A stretch of 64,000 nt of DNA, taken from positions 1 to 64,000 of the forward strand of contig NZ_JAJGWT010000002.1 in the NCBI RefSeq assembly GCF_021390715.1. Reading direction: 5' to 3'. The notes beneath the pieces were generated by a model. The model was not told the origin of the DNA. It searched no databases and was given only the letters and a program-made list of their open reading frames with translations. The DNA is from Tenacibaculum piscium (GTDB taxonomy: Bacteria > Bacteroidota > Bacteroidia > Flavobacteriales > Flavobacteriaceae). Made by a program: the position numbers and the translations under genes. Below, piece after piece: positions 44,674 through 53,468 of the stretch; the stretch's first letter is position 1; each line of letters starts with the position of its first letter.

Positions 44674-44916
44674 ATGATTATATTTTATACTCAAAACAAG
44701 AACGTTAAGACTAATCTTAAAAGTAAACAAGCAGGTCGTATTAGTACGATCCCCCGAAAATTGGCATCAAAAAAAGTACTTCCAGTGAGTATTTGTGATG
44801 CTGTTTGTAGTTCTAATTGTATCAAACCAAAAAGTAGCTGTTGTAATAAATATCAAAAAAAAGGCATCAACTGTAAGCGATGCCCTTTAACTTTTGATAT
44901 AAAAATTGCTTCTTAA
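44674..44916 (+). CDS. Cys-rich miniprotein
   Basis: 80 aa with seven Cys, all in the second half: 41, 45, 49, 56, 57, 67 and 70 (ICDAVCSSNC, SSCCNKY, NCKRCP). It is Lys-rich and has no signal peptide. The spacing C-x3-C-x3-C, CC, C-x2-C suggests metal binding (metallothionein- or chaperone-like). It is divergent from the copper-island operon and has a good -7 box, so it is a real gene despite its size. Not recognised as a named family. It ends 23 bp before the convergent tyrS stop. Confidence 0.7.
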   Translation: MIIFYTQNKNVKTNLKSKQAGRISTIPRKLASKKVLPVSICDAVCSSNCIKPKSSCCNKYQKKGINCKRCPLTFDIKIAS

Positions 44917-44938
44917 TCTTTTTTTAATTACTTCTTAA

Positions 44939-46240
44939 TTAAACTAATTTCAATAAAAAATAACTCTTTTTTCCACGTTGTAACAACACGTATTTATCAG
45001 CAATTAAATCTTTGGATGTAATTAAGAAATCTTCTTTAATTTTTTCTTTATTTACAGAAACCGCATTTTCTTTTAAAGCTCTTTTAGCATCTCCGTTTGA
45101 TTTTAAAAAGTTTGTTTTTCCTGATAAAGCATCAATCATTGATAACCCTTCTGAAATATCATCTTTAGAAACTTCCGCTTGTGGAACGCCGTCAAAAACA
45201 TCTAAAAAAGTTTGTTCATCTAAACTTTTCAAATCTTCCGAAGTTGATTTTCCAAATAAAATATTAGAAGCTTTTATTGCTTTTTCTAGTGCTTCTTCCG
45301 AATGAACAAAAGTAGTAACTGCGTTTGCCAATGTTTTTTGAAGCGCTCTTTCGTGTGGTGCTTCTTGATGTTTTTCAATTAAATCTTGAATTGTTTTTTC
45401 ATCTAAAAATGTAAATATTTTAATATATTTAGCTGCATCTTCATCCGAAGTATTTAACCAAAATTGATAAAATTTATAAACGGATGTTTTATCAGCATCT
45501 AACCATACATTTCCACCTTCCGATTTTCCAAATTTTGAACCATCGGCTTTGGTAATTAATGGGCAAGTAATTGCGTAGGCTTTTGCCTCTTCACCAACAT
45601 GCATTCTACGGACTAATTCTGTTCCTGTGGTGATATTTCCCCATTGATCAGAACCACCCATTTGTAATAAACAGTTGTGGTTTTTATATAGATGATAAAA
45701 ATCGTATCCTTGAATTAATTGGTAGGTAAATTCAGTAAAACTCATTCCTCCAGTAGCTTCGCCAGAAATTCTTTTTTTAACAGATTCTTTTCCCATCATG
45801 TAGTTTACGGTGATTCGTTTACCAACATCTCTAGCAAATTCGATAAAGGAGAAATCTTTCATCCAATCGTAATTATTGACCAATAACGGGGCATTTTTAG
45901 CCGTGCTATCAAAATCTAAGAAACGTGCTAAAGTTCGTTGAATTCCTGCTACATTTTTGGCTAATGCTTCTTCGTTTAACAAATTACGTTCGTCTGATTT
46001 TCCTGAAGGATCGCCAATCATTCCTGTTGCACCACCTACTAAAGCTACGGGTTTATGTCCTGCTTTTTCTAAATGAACAAGCAATATAATTGGTACTAAA
46101 CTTCCAATATGTAACGAATCAGAAGTTGGATCAAAACCGATATATGCCGCGGTCATTTCTTTTTGTAATTGCGCTTCAGTTCCAGGCATCATGTCATGAA
46201 CCATTCCACGCCATTGTAATTCTTTAACTAAGTTATTCAT
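44939..46240 (-). CDS. tyrS: Tyrosyl-tRNA synthetase
   Basis: 433 aa, family length. Class Ic motifs: [17 protein letters not shown] (HIGH variant), [51 protein letters not shown] and [13 protein letters not shown] (KMSKS variant). A C-terminal S4-like RNA-binding domain ends the protein ([28 protein letters not shown]). Charges tRNA-Tyr. A possible -7 box TATATTTG is at 46,358-46,365 on the minus strand, leaving a leader of about 110 nt that carries a 10-bp-phased repeat. Confidence 0.97.
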   Translation of the reverse strand: MNNLVKELQWRGMVHDMMPGTEAQLQKEMTAAYIGFDPTSDSLHIGSLVPIILLVHLEKAGHKPVALVGGATGMIGDPSGKSDERNLLNEEALAKNVAGIQRTLARFLDFDSTAKNAPLLVNNYDWMKDFSFIEFARDVGKRITVNYMMGKESVKKRISGEATGGMSFTEFTYQLIQGYDFYHLYKNHNCLLQMGGSDQWGNITTGTELVRRMHVGEEAKAYAITCPLITKADGSKFGKSEGGNVWLDADKTSVYKFYQFWLNTSDEDAAKYIKIFTFLDEKTIQDLIEKHQEAPHERALQKTLANAVTTFVHSEEALEKAIKASNILFGKSTSEDLKSLDEQTFLDVFDGVPQAEVSKDDISEGLSMIDALSGKTNFLKSNGDAKRALKENAVSVNKEKIKEDFLITSKDLIADKYVLLQRGKKSYFLLKLV

Positions 46241-46300
46241 TTGATTCGTGTTTCTTTAAATTTACTGAAATATGACTTTTAAACACAATAAATCACTAAA

Positions 46301-46344
46301 TATTTCGGCATATTTAGACGTATTTAAAAATATTTAGAAGTATT
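46301..46344 (-). repeat. TATTT repeated with an exact 10-bp period
   Basis: The plus strand reads TATTT at 46,301, 46,311, 46,321 and 46,331, plus TATT at 46,341, with variable 5-nt spacers. The period equals about one helical turn, so the sites face one side of the helix. It lies in the expected tyrS 5' leader, between tyrS and the divergent lipoprotein gene. It could be a protein-binding array, a curved segment or a repeated AAATA motif in the leader RNA. Confidence 0.6.
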
Positions 46345-46451
46345 CCTGTTTTTAACACAAATATAAACCTCTTTGGCATATATTTTGAAAAAGAATATAT
46401 ACTTTTAAATTTCTAAAAAAGAAATCTAAAAATAATCAAAACTAAAAAAGA

Positions 46452-47528
46452 ATGAAAAATTTATTGAAACCATTATTTATTGCATGTAGTGCCTTTTTAA
46501 TCGGAACAACTTTTACGGGTTGTAGTGAAGAACAGAATGAACTTGCTGTAGACCCTGATAAACCTGTAATCGAAACTCCTGATTCACCTAAAGAATTAGT
46601 TATCAATAGTGCTGATTATTTTCCAACATTAGAATTAACAGCCGAAGCTAACACCACTTTAGACGTTGTTGTAAAATTTTCAGACGCTGAAAAGAAAATG
46701 AAACGTTTATACATTACTAAAAATGTATACGGAAGTGAGCAAGGAGCTGTTGCTTATGATTTATCAACTGTTACCGCAGCTGTTAAAACTTATGGCGATG
46801 GTGCTATCAACTTAGGTAGCTTAGAAGGGCAAGAATTTACCTATAAAATTCCTTTTGAAGCTCCAACAAGTACTGATGGTGTTGTTGTATATAAATTATG
46901 GACAACACGTCTTGCTGCTTTAGGAACAACTAGTAAAGGAGATTTTAGAGATGTTACGAAAAGAAATGCTTACGGAGATAAAAATGCTTTTGGTACTATT
47001 ACAATTAAAGCAGGAAATGCAACTGCAACAGCTGCTAGTGTAAAACAATTTACAACAGTAATTTTAGGAGCTCCTTTAGATGATAAATCATCTAGTTCAT
47101 TTTTATCAGTTTTTAATGGTAAAAAATACGAACTTAAAGAAGGTGTTGAAACTGCTTCTTTATGGGATTTCGGTTATTATTATGGTAAGACCAATGAAGC
47201 TAGTTTAGCCTCAACAAATGATTTTCCTAACACTGTTATTAATGTTTCAGATATATCTGGAGTAGCTAAAAGTGATTTAAATCATTTTTATATTAAAAAA
47301 GGTTCAGATTTAGATTTTGATACTGTTACAGGGAATGAGTTAGCTTTAATTTCAACACCTTTAACAGAAGCTGTAAATAAGTTATCAGTTGGTGATGTAT
47401 TAGAATTTGAAGATGCCTATGGTCATAAAGGATTAATTAAAGTAACTGCGATTGCTCCTGGATATGGTAGTGCTGGAAAAATTACGCTTGATATTAAAAT
47501 TCAAAATTTAGAATATATCAAATTATAA
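46452..47528 (+). CDS. Lipoprotein of unknown function
   Basis: 358 aa, lipobox TFTGCSEE (Cys24). After a Pro/Glu-rich linker the body is beta-strand-rich (LELTAEANTTLDVVVKFSDAEKKMKRLYI, FTYKIPFEAPTSTDGVVVYKLWTT) and looks like one or two immunoglobulin-like or adhesin-like domains. The C-terminal part has IKKGSDLDFDTVTGNELALI and LEFEDAYGHKGLIKV. Not recognised. A strong terminator follows at 47,570. Single gene, divergent from tyrS. Confidence 0.78.
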   Translation: MKNLLKPLFIACSAFLIGTTFTGCSEEQNELAVDPDKPVIETPDSPKELVINSADYFPTLELTAEANTTLDVVVKFSDAEKKMKRLYITKNVYGSEQGAVAYDLSTVTAAVKTYGDGAINLGSLEGQEFTYKIPFEAPTSTDGVVVYKLWTTRLAALGTTSKGDFRDVTKRNAYGDKNAFGTITIKAGNATATAASVKQFTTVILGAPLDDKSSSSFLSVFNGKKYELKEGVETASLWDFGYYYGKTNEASLASTNDFPNTVINVSDISGVAKSDLNHFYIKKGSDLDFDTVTGNELALISTPLTEAVNKLSVGDVLEFEDAYGHKGLIKVTAIAPGYGSAGKITLDIKIQNLEYIKL

Positions 47529-47569
47529 TTTTCAATAATTATACTTTAATAGTTACACTAACTAATTTA

Positions 47570-47597
47570 AAAGAGGTCGATATTTCGACCTCTTTTT
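47570..47597 (+). terminator. Terminator of the lipoprotein gene at 46,452-47,528
   Basis: Stem AAAGAGGTCGA (47,570-47,580) / TCGACCTCTTT (47,585-47,595), loop TATT, then TTTT. Confidence 0.9.
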
Positions 47598-47624
47598 TTG
47601 GTTAAAATAATTTATCTTTGAAGC

Positions 47625-48626
47625 ATGATTTTAGTTACAGGAGGAACAGGTTTAGTTGGGTCGCATTTATTGTATCATCTGCTACAAAAAGGTGCTAAAA
47701 TTCGGGCAATTTATAGATCCGAAGGAAAGCGGGAACACGTCAAAAAAATATTTTCTTTTTATACAGATGATGTTGCATCTCTTTTTTCAAAAATACAATG
47801 GATTCAGGCAGATATTACAGAAACACCTTCTTTAGAAGCTGTTTTTAAAGGAATTACGGAAGTTTATCATTGTGCTGCCTTGGTTTCTTTTGATCCGAAG
47901 GAATATAAAAAAATGCGTCAAGTAAATATTGAAGGAACGGCAAATATTATTAATTTTTCTATTGAAGCCAAGATTAAGAAACTATGTTTTGTAAGCTCGA
48001 TTGCTGCCGTTGGAAATGCCATAAATTCTCAACCAATCAATGAAGAAAATGAATGGTCAGATAGTGATATTCACAGCGGATATTCCATCACAAAATACGG
48101 TGCTGAAATGGAAGTTTGGCGAGGCAGTCAAGAAGGATTAGAAGTCGTTATTGTAAATCCTGGTGTTATTTTGGGAAGTGGTTTTTGGCAAGAAGGTTCT
48201 GGTAAATTATTTACCCAAATAAACAATGGTTTTAATTTTTATACCGAAGGAATTACAGGTTTTGTAGGCGTTCAAGATGTGGTAAAAGCCATGATTTTAT
48301 TAATGGAATCGACCATTAAAAACGAACGTTTTATTTTGGTTTCAGAAAACAAATCATTTAAAGAAATTTTAGTTGCTATTGCCGATAATTTACATAAAAA
48401 ACGTCCGTCTATAAAAGTAAGTAAATTTTTAAGTGCATTTTTTTGGAGATTTGCTTGGTTTATTTCAATACTAACCAAAAAGAAGCCGTTGCTTACTAAA
48501 AATACAGCGCGGGCTTCTCATGCTATTTCCTTTTATAATAGTTCAAAAATTCAAGAAAAAATCAATTTTAAATTTACTGAAATCGCTACTGAAATTAAGA
48601 ATATCAGTAAAAATTTTAGAGCTTAA
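47625..48626 (+). CDS. NAD(P)-dependent epimerase/reductase, extended SDR family
   Basis: 333 aa. Rossmann motif VTGGTGLVGSHLL at residues 4-16, then WIQADITET, VYHCAALVSFDP, CFVSSIAAVG and the catalytic YSITKYGAE (Y-x3-K). Closest in style to extended SDRs that act on nucleotide sugars, flavonoid-like or steroid-like ketones; substrate unknown. A -7 box TATCTTTG (47,613-47,620) ends only 4 nt before the ATG, so its mRNA may be leaderless. Converges on the DUF4296-pyrC-GT2 operon, 7 bp between stops. Confidence 0.9.
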   Translation: MILVTGGTGLVGSHLLYHLLQKGAKIRAIYRSEGKREHVKKIFSFYTDDVASLFSKIQWIQADITETPSLEAVFKGITEVYHCAALVSFDPKEYKKMRQVNIEGTANIINFSIEAKIKKLCFVSSIAAVGNAINSQPINEENEWSDSDIHSGYSITKYGAEMEVWRGSQEGLEVVIVNPGVILGSGFWQEGSGKLFTQINNGFNFYTEGITGFVGVQDVVKAMILLMESTIKNERFILVSENKSFKEILVAIADNLHKKRPSIKVSKFLSAFFWRFAWFISILTKKKPLLTKNTARASHAISFYNSSKIQEKINFKFTEIATEIKNISKNFRA

Positions 48627-48633
48627 TTATTTT

Positions 48634-49062
48634 TTATTTTTCTAATTTATTTTTTTGAAGCTTATTTTTTATGTTATTTTTTATGTTATTTTTTGATGAA
48701 TTATTCGATACAGTATCTTGGATTTTGCTTTTATCCATATAAATTCGTTCTAAAGAGTCGATATTTTTTTTTACTTCTTTGAGCATATCGCCATATTCCT
48801 CTACTTTTGAGGTATAATACACATTGCTTAAATTAAAACGTGTGGTATCAATTTTATATTTTTCGTAGATTAGAAACGTATAATTTTCATCTCTTTTCAA
48901 CAATTTATTTTTGATATTTTTCGTAGATGCTACAATATACATATCAGTTAATAATGCAATCATAGAATCTTTTGGAATCAGATTTTTGGGCTTTTCATAC
49001 TTGGTATTGCTGGTACAACAAGCCAATAGCATCAATATAAATAGGTAAAAAAAGTATTTCAT
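48634..49062 (-). CDS. DUF4296 lipoprotein
   Basis: 142 aa, signal with LLACCTSNTK (Cys15/16). The DUF4296 core is IPKDSMIALLTDMYIVASTKNIKN ... FLIYEKYKIDTTRFNLSNVYYTSKVEEYGDMLKEVKKNIDSL, followed by a low-complexity K/N-rich tail (KNNIKNNIKNKLQKNKLEK) with a small internal repeat. Function unknown. Last gene after GT2 and pyrC, a common flavobacterial order. Confidence 0.88.
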   Translation of the reverse strand: MKYFFYLFILMLLACCTSNTKYEKPKNLIPKDSMIALLTDMYIVASTKNIKNKLLKRDENYTFLIYEKYKIDTTRFNLSNVYYTSKVEEYGDMLKEVKKNIDSLERIYMDKSKIQDTVSNNSSKNNIKNNIKNKLQKNKLEK

Positions 49063-49082
49063 TATATTTTAAGATATAATTT

Positions 49083-50432
49083 TTAAACTGTTTTAAATTC
49101 TAGGCGTTTTCCTTTGGTTTGTTCATCAAAAACACCATTTACAAACATTAAATTTCCATTTACAAAAGTGTGTGTAATTTTACTTGAAAATGCTGTTCCT
49201 TCAAAAGGCGACCAACCACATTTATATAAAATATTATCTTTAGAAACCGTCCAATTTTGATTATTATCGATTAAAACAAGATCAGCAAAATAGCCTTCTT
49301 TAATGAAGCCACGTTTTTCGACTCTAAATAATTTTGCAGGATTATGACACATTTTCTCGACTGCTTTTTCAACTGAAATTACGCCTTGTTTTACTTTTTC
49401 AAAAATCGCTGTTACTGCGTGTTGTACTAACGGTCCTCCACTTGGGGCTTTTGTGTACACATTATCTTTTTCTTCTAGCGTATGTGGCGCATGGTCTGTG
49501 GCGATTACATCGATTCTATCATCTAATAAAGCCTTCCATAATCCGTCTTTATCTTTTTGAGATTTTACCGCAGGATTCCATTTAATATGTGTTCCTTTTT
49601 CATCATAATCTTTATCGGTAAACCATAAATGATGCACACAAACTTCTGCTGTAATTTTCTTTTCTTCTAACGGAATATCATTTCTAAAAAGGTGCGTTTC
49701 TTTTTCTGTTGATAAATGAAAAACGTGTAACCTTGCGCCTGTTTTTTTAGCTAATTCAATTGCTTTTGATGAAGATAAATAACAAGCTTCTTCACTTCTG
49801 ATAATTGGGTGATATTTTAATGGAATATCATCGCCATATTTGGCAACATATTCTTCTGTATTTTTTCTGATAGTTGCTTCATCTTCACAATGTACGGAGA
49901 TTAGCATATCAGTAGAAGAGAATATTTTTTCTAACGTTTGTTCATTATCGACCAACATATTTCCTGTTGATGAACCTAAAAACAACTTAATTCCCGCTAC
50001 ATTCTTCGGATTTGTTTTTAATAATTCGTCTAAATTATCGTTTGTTCCACCAAACATAAACGAGTAATTTGCGTATGATGTTTTTGATGCAATTTCAAAT
50101 TTATCTTCTAATAATTCTTGAGTTGTAGCTTGTGGAACGGTGTTTGGCATTTCGATAAATGATGTAATTCCACCTGCAATGGCGGCCTTACTTTCTGTTC
50201 CGATATTTGCTTTATGCGTTAAACCAGGTTCGCGAAAATGCACTTGGTCATCAATCATTCCTGGAATTAAATATTTACCTTGAGCATCAATAATTTCGAT
50301 AGTATTTTTGATATTTTCGGCTTTAATTTCCGTTGAAATTTCTTTAATATAATTTCCTTCGATTAGCACATCGCCTTTAAAAACCTTGTTTTCGTTAACG
50401 ATTTTCGCATTTTTAATTAAGTATGATTTCAT
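49083..50432 (-). CDS. pyrC: Dihydroorotase
   Basis: 449 aa. Amidohydrolase fold with the metal motif DDQVHFREPG (61-70), FIEMPNTVPQ, GIKLFLGSSTGNM, VHCEDE, HVFHLSTEKE and IATDHAPHTLEEKD. The first metal His of the usual D-x-H-x-H pattern is Gln (Gln63), as in the Bacteroidota group of this enzyme. It makes dihydroorotate in pyrimidine synthesis, or could be an allantoinase-like relative. 10 bp from the upstream glycosyltransferase gene and 20 bp before the DUF4296 gene, so a single transcript is likely. Confidence 0.9.
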   Translation of the reverse strand: MKSYLIKNAKIVNENKVFKGDVLIEGNYIKEISTEIKAENIKNTIEIIDAQGKYLIPGMIDDQVHFREPGLTHKANIGTESKAAIAGGITSFIEMPNTVPQATTQELLEDKFEIASKTSYANYSFMFGGTNDNLDELLKTNPKNVAGIKLFLGSSTGNMLVDNEQTLEKIFSSTDMLISVHCEDEATIRKNTEEYVAKYGDDIPLKYHPIIRSEEACYLSSSKAIELAKKTGARLHVFHLSTEKETHLFRNDIPLEEKKITAEVCVHHLWFTDKDYDEKGTHIKWNPAVKSQKDKDGLWKALLDDRIDVIATDHAPHTLEEKDNVYTKAPSGGPLVQHAVTAIFEKVKQGVISVEKAVEKMCHNPAKLFRVEKRGFIKEGYFADLVLIDNNQNWTVSKDNILYKCGWSPFEGTAFSSKITHTFVNGNLMFVNGVFDEQTKGKRLEFKTV

Positions 50433-50442
50433 AGTTTTATTA

Positions 50443-51165
50443 TTACTTTGGTAATCCTTTTAGTGTCATTTTTATCACTCCAAATACGGCTTCTTTAATA
50501 ATTCCAGAACTTAATTTTGAAGTTCCTAAAACTCTATCTGTAAAGATAACGGAAACTTCTTTGATGGTAAATTGATGTTTCCATGCTTTAAATTTCATTT
50601 CAATTTGAAAGGCATATCCGATAAATTTAATTTTATCGAATCGAATAGTTTCGAGTACTTTTCGTTTCCAGCAGACAAAACCTGCAGTGGTATCATGCAC
50701 GGGAATTCGGGTTATAAAACGCACATATTTAGAAGCACAATACGATAATAAAACTCGTTTCATGGGCCAATTTACCACGTTTACACCTACGGAATACCGA
50801 GAACCTACGGAAACATCGGCACCATCAATGGCACAGGCGTTGTATAATTTAATTAAATCAGCTGGATTGTGTGAAAAATCGGCATCCATTTCAATAATAA
50901 AATCATATTTTTTAGCAATTGCCCATTTAAAACCGTGAATATAAGCAGTTCCTAAGCCATTTTTACCGGTTCTTTTTTCGAGATAAAGTTTATTTGGATA
51001 TTCTTTTTGAAGTTTTTCTACGATATTGGCTGTTCCATCGGGAGAATTATCATCGACAACTAAAATATCAAACACTTTTTTTTGGCTAAAAGTTGCGTGT
51101 ATAATCGCCGCTATATTTTCTTTTTCGTTATAAGTGGGTATGATAACTAAAGCGTCTGATTTCAT
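50443..51165 (-). CDS. Polyprenol monophosphomannose synthase (GT2 family)
   Basis: 240 aa. GT2 fold: IIPTYNEKENI, LVVDDNSPDGTANIV, GLGTAYIHGFKWAI, FIIEMDADFSHNPADL, VVNWPMKRVLLSYCASKYVRFIT, DTTAGFVCWKRK, FKAWKHQFTIKEVSVIFTDRVLGTSKLS. It has no C-terminal membrane anchor and resembles dolichol-phosphate mannosyltransferases without TM helices. It charges a lipid carrier with a sugar for cell-envelope glycans. First gene of the operon with pyrC; a -7 box TATATTTG is at 51,202-51,209 on the minus strand. Confidence 0.92.
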   Translation of the reverse strand: MKSDALVIIPTYNEKENIAAIIHATFSQKKVFDILVVDDNSPDGTANIVEKLQKEYPNKLYLEKRTGKNGLGTAYIHGFKWAIAKKYDFIIEMDADFSHNPADLIKLYNACAIDGADVSVGSRYSVGVNVVNWPMKRVLLSYCASKYVRFITRIPVHDTTAGFVCWKRKVLETIRFDKIKFIGYAFQIEMKFKAWKHQFTIKEVSVIFTDRVLGTSKLSSGIIKEAVFGVIKMTLKGLPK

Positions 51166-51201
51166 GTATTTTTTTTCCTGTAATTTTCATCTAAAACTAA
51201 G

Positions 51202-51231
51202 CAAATATACACTAAATTATCACTAATTTTG
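51202..51231. promoter_or_regulatory. Divergent -7 boxes between the GT2 gene and the DUF4271 gene
   Basis: Minus strand TATATTTG (51,202-51,209) points to the GT2-pyrC operon, plus strand TAATTTTG (51,224-51,231) to DUF4271-hemD. No clear TTG is found at -33 for either, so these are partial matches. Confidence 0.4.
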
Positions 51232-51261
51232 TGTTAAATTAATCGCATAAAACAACTACGA

Positions 51262-51900
51262 TTGCAAGCAATTGAACGCATTATTCCTGATAATAATTGG
51301 ATTACCTTAGTATTTATCGTTGCTATTATTTTGTTAGCGATACTAAAATTAATCAAGCCAAAAAAATTACGAGGTTACGCCTATGCATTTTTCACTACAG
51401 GATTTATCAAAAATAAAATAACAGATAGTGCTTCTTTTTTAACGCCTTTTTATGGTTTTTTATTTTTATTTTCCACGATTATACTTTCCTTATTTTTATT
51501 TTTGATAATAATGCCAAGCATATATGCGGATACTTTTTTCAATTATTTGATGCTATTATGTTTTGTATCGGTATATTTTATAGTACGTTTTTTTATTGAT
51601 GTTATTTTAGCTAAGATTATGCAATCTTCACAGGACTTGCAATATTTTTCAGCTACAAAAATAGGCTACTTAAACAGCCTTAGTTTGTGGTTATTTCCTG
51701 TTCTAATTGTCTATCAATATGGGTTTACGAATCGGCTTTTTTTAGTTAGTTTTTTTGGTATCTTATTTATATTCAGGGCTTTTTTAATTTTAATAAACAA
51801 CAAAAAAATAGTTATACACAAGTTATTTTATTTTATTTTGTACTTTTGCACCCTTGAAATAGCACCCCTATTAATTGTTTATAAAATAACGACTACGTAA
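51262..51900 (+). CDS. DUF4271 membrane protein
   Basis: 212 aa, multi-pass membrane protein with about six hydrophobic segments (WITLVFIVAIILLAILKLI, FLFLFSTIILSLFLFLIIMPSI, YLNSLSLWLFPVLIVYQYGF, and others). No ATG is available in the short open stretch, so the start is taken as TTG at 51,262 (reading MQAIERIIPDNN, which fits the family start). Function unknown. It directly precedes hemD (12 bp), as is common in flavobacteria. Confidence 0.85.
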   Translation: MQAIERIIPDNNWITLVFIVAIILLAILKLIKPKKLRGYAYAFFTTGFIKNKITDSASFLTPFYGFLFLFSTIILSLFLFLIIMPSIYADTFFNYLMLLCFVSVYFIVRFFIDVILAKIMQSSQDLQYFSATKIGYLNSLSLWLFPVLIVYQYGFTNRLFLVSFFGILFIFRAFLILINNKKIVIHKLFYFILYFCTLEIAPLLIVYKITTT

Positions 51901-51912
51901 AGAGAAAAATAT

Positions 51913-52659
51913 ATGAAAGTGAAAACTATTTTAGTCTCTCAACCTGCTCCAAAAACGGAAACTTCTCCGTATTTTGATTTGGCTGAAAAACAAAAAGTGA
52001 AAATTGATTTTCGTCCTTTTATTCATGTTGAAGGTATTGATGGAAAAGAAGTTCGATCTCAAAAAATTGACTTAAAAAACTATACAGCAATTATTTTAAC
52101 AAGCAGAAATGCTGTCGATCATTATTTTAGAATTGCTGAAGAAATGCGTTTTACAGTTCCCGATTCTATGAAATATTTTTGTCAATCAGAAGCGGTTGCT
52201 TACTATTTACAGAAATATGTTGTATACCGAAAACGTAAAGTTTATGTTGGAAGTCGAACATTTCCTGATTTGATAAAATTAATAAAGAAACATAAAGGCG
52301 AGAAATTTTTACTGCCTTCTTCGGATAAATTAAAACCATTAATTCCTGAAGAGTTAGATAAGTTAGGTATTGATTGGAAGCGTGCAAATTTGTACAAAAC
52401 TGTTGTCAGTAGCCTATCTGATTTAGAGAATGTTGTTTATGATGTGTTAGTTTTTTTCAGTCCTTCAGGGATAGACAGTTTGTTTGAAAACTTCCCTGAA
52501 TTTAAGCAGAATAATACTCGAATTGCTGTTTTTGGAAATTCAACAATCAAGGCTGTTGAAGACCGAGGTTTACGTGTTGATATTGCAGCACCTACGCCAA
52601 ATACTCCTTCAATGACGATGGCTTTAGATAAATATATTAAAGAGAATAATAAAAAATAG
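51913..52659 (+). CDS. hemD: Uroporphyrinogen-III synthase
   Basis: 248 aa. The HemD bilobed fold is recognisable from KTILVSQPAPKTETSPYFDLAEKQKVKIDFRPFI, NYTAIILTSRNAVDHYF, a second lobe with FLLPSSDKLKPLIPEEL, YKTVVSSLSDL, DVLVFFSPSGIDSLFENFPEF and a terminal TPNTPSMTMALDKYI. Identity in this family is always low, so the call rests on the fold and the neighbour. It closes the tetrapyrrole ring in haem synthesis. Terminator at 52,701. Confidence 0.88.
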   Translation: MKVKTILVSQPAPKTETSPYFDLAEKQKVKIDFRPFIHVEGIDGKEVRSQKIDLKNYTAIILTSRNAVDHYFRIAEEMRFTVPDSMKYFCQSEAVAYYLQKYVVYRKRKVYVGSRTFPDLIKLIKKHKGEKFLLPSSDKLKPLIPEELDKLGIDWKRANLYKTVVSSLSDLENVVYDVLVFFSPSGIDSLFENFPEFKQNNTRIAVFGNSTIKAVEDRGLRVDIAAPTPNTPSMTMALDKYIKENNKK

Positions 52660-52700
52660 TATTTTATTTATCACATAAATTATTGATTTTAATCATCTTA

Positions 52701-52736
52701 AAAAAACCATCAGTTCTATATTACTGATGGTTTTTT
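52701..52736. terminator. Bidirectional terminator
   Basis: AAAAAACCATCAGT (52,701-52,714) / ACTGATGGTTTTTT (52,723-52,736), 8-nt loop, serving hemD (+) and the acetyltransferase gene (-). Confidence 0.9.
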
Positions 52737-52766
52737 ATATTTTATTTTAATAAGTTAAGATTCTTT

Positions 52767-53351
52767 TTAGCGTATCTTAATTACGTTATTATTCTGCAAT
52801 AAATATACCTGACCACTTTCTAAACAGGTTGCTTTTTGGTTTTTATCAAATTCTAATCGATGCCCATATTGGCTTACCCATCCTATTTGTTTTGAAGGAT
52901 TTCCAACAACTAATGCATAAGGTAATACTTCTTTGGTAACGACTGATCCTGCTCCTATTAAGGCATATTCACCGATGGTATTTCCACAAATTATGGTAGC
53001 GTTTGCACCAATACTTGCACCTTTTTTAACGATTGTTTTTACATATTGATTTTTTCTTACAATCGCACTTCTAGGGTTTATGATATTGGTAAAAACCATA
53101 GAAGGTCCTAAAAAAACATCATCTTCACAAACAACGCCTGTATAAATAGATACATTATTTTGAACTTTTACATTATTTCCTAAAATAACTTGTGGAGAAA
53201 CCACCACATTTTGCCCAATATTACATTGATTTCCAATTTTACAGTGTGACATAATATGACTAAAATGCCAAATTTTTGTATTTGTTCCGATACTACAATC
53301 GGCATCTATAACGGCGGTTTGGTGAGCAAAAAAAGAGGCTGTTTTTTTCAT
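52767..53351 (-). CDS. Hexapeptide-repeat N-acetyltransferase, WbpD/WlbB-like
   Basis: 194 aa, left-handed beta-helix with I/V-G-x-x hexads throughout ([75 protein letters not shown]). The catalytic His is in [11 protein letters not shown], and the C-terminal [20 protein letters not shown] matches UDP-2-acetamido-3-amino-glucuronate N-acetyltransferases. Probably makes an activated amino sugar for surface polysaccharide. No sugar gene cluster is nearby, so the pathway is open. Confidence 0.87.
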   Translation of the reverse strand: MKKTASFFAHQTAVIDADCSIGTNTKIWHFSHIMSHCKIGNQCNIGQNVVVSPQVILGNNVKVQNNVSIYTGVVCEDDVFLGPSMVFTNIINPRSAIVRKNQYVKTIVKKGASIGANATIICGNTIGEYALIGAGSVVTKEVLPYALVVGNPSKQIGWVSQYGHRLEFDKNQKATCLESGQVYLLQNNNVIKIR

Positions 53352-53399
53352 GATGATTAAAATTAATCGTATTAAAAAATGTTAAAGAGTATTTTTCAT

Positions 53400-53432
53400 A
53401 AAAAAAGCAATCCGTATAGGATTGCTTTTTTT
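53400..53432 (-). terminator. Terminator of tonB
   Basis: AAAAAAAGCAATCC with GGATTGCTTTTTTT around a 5-nt loop, ending in T on the minus strand, about 37 nt after the stop codon of the gene ending at 53,469. Confidence 0.85.
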
Positions 53433-53468
53433 ATATTATTTTTTCAGATAAATAGTACGTTATATTTA

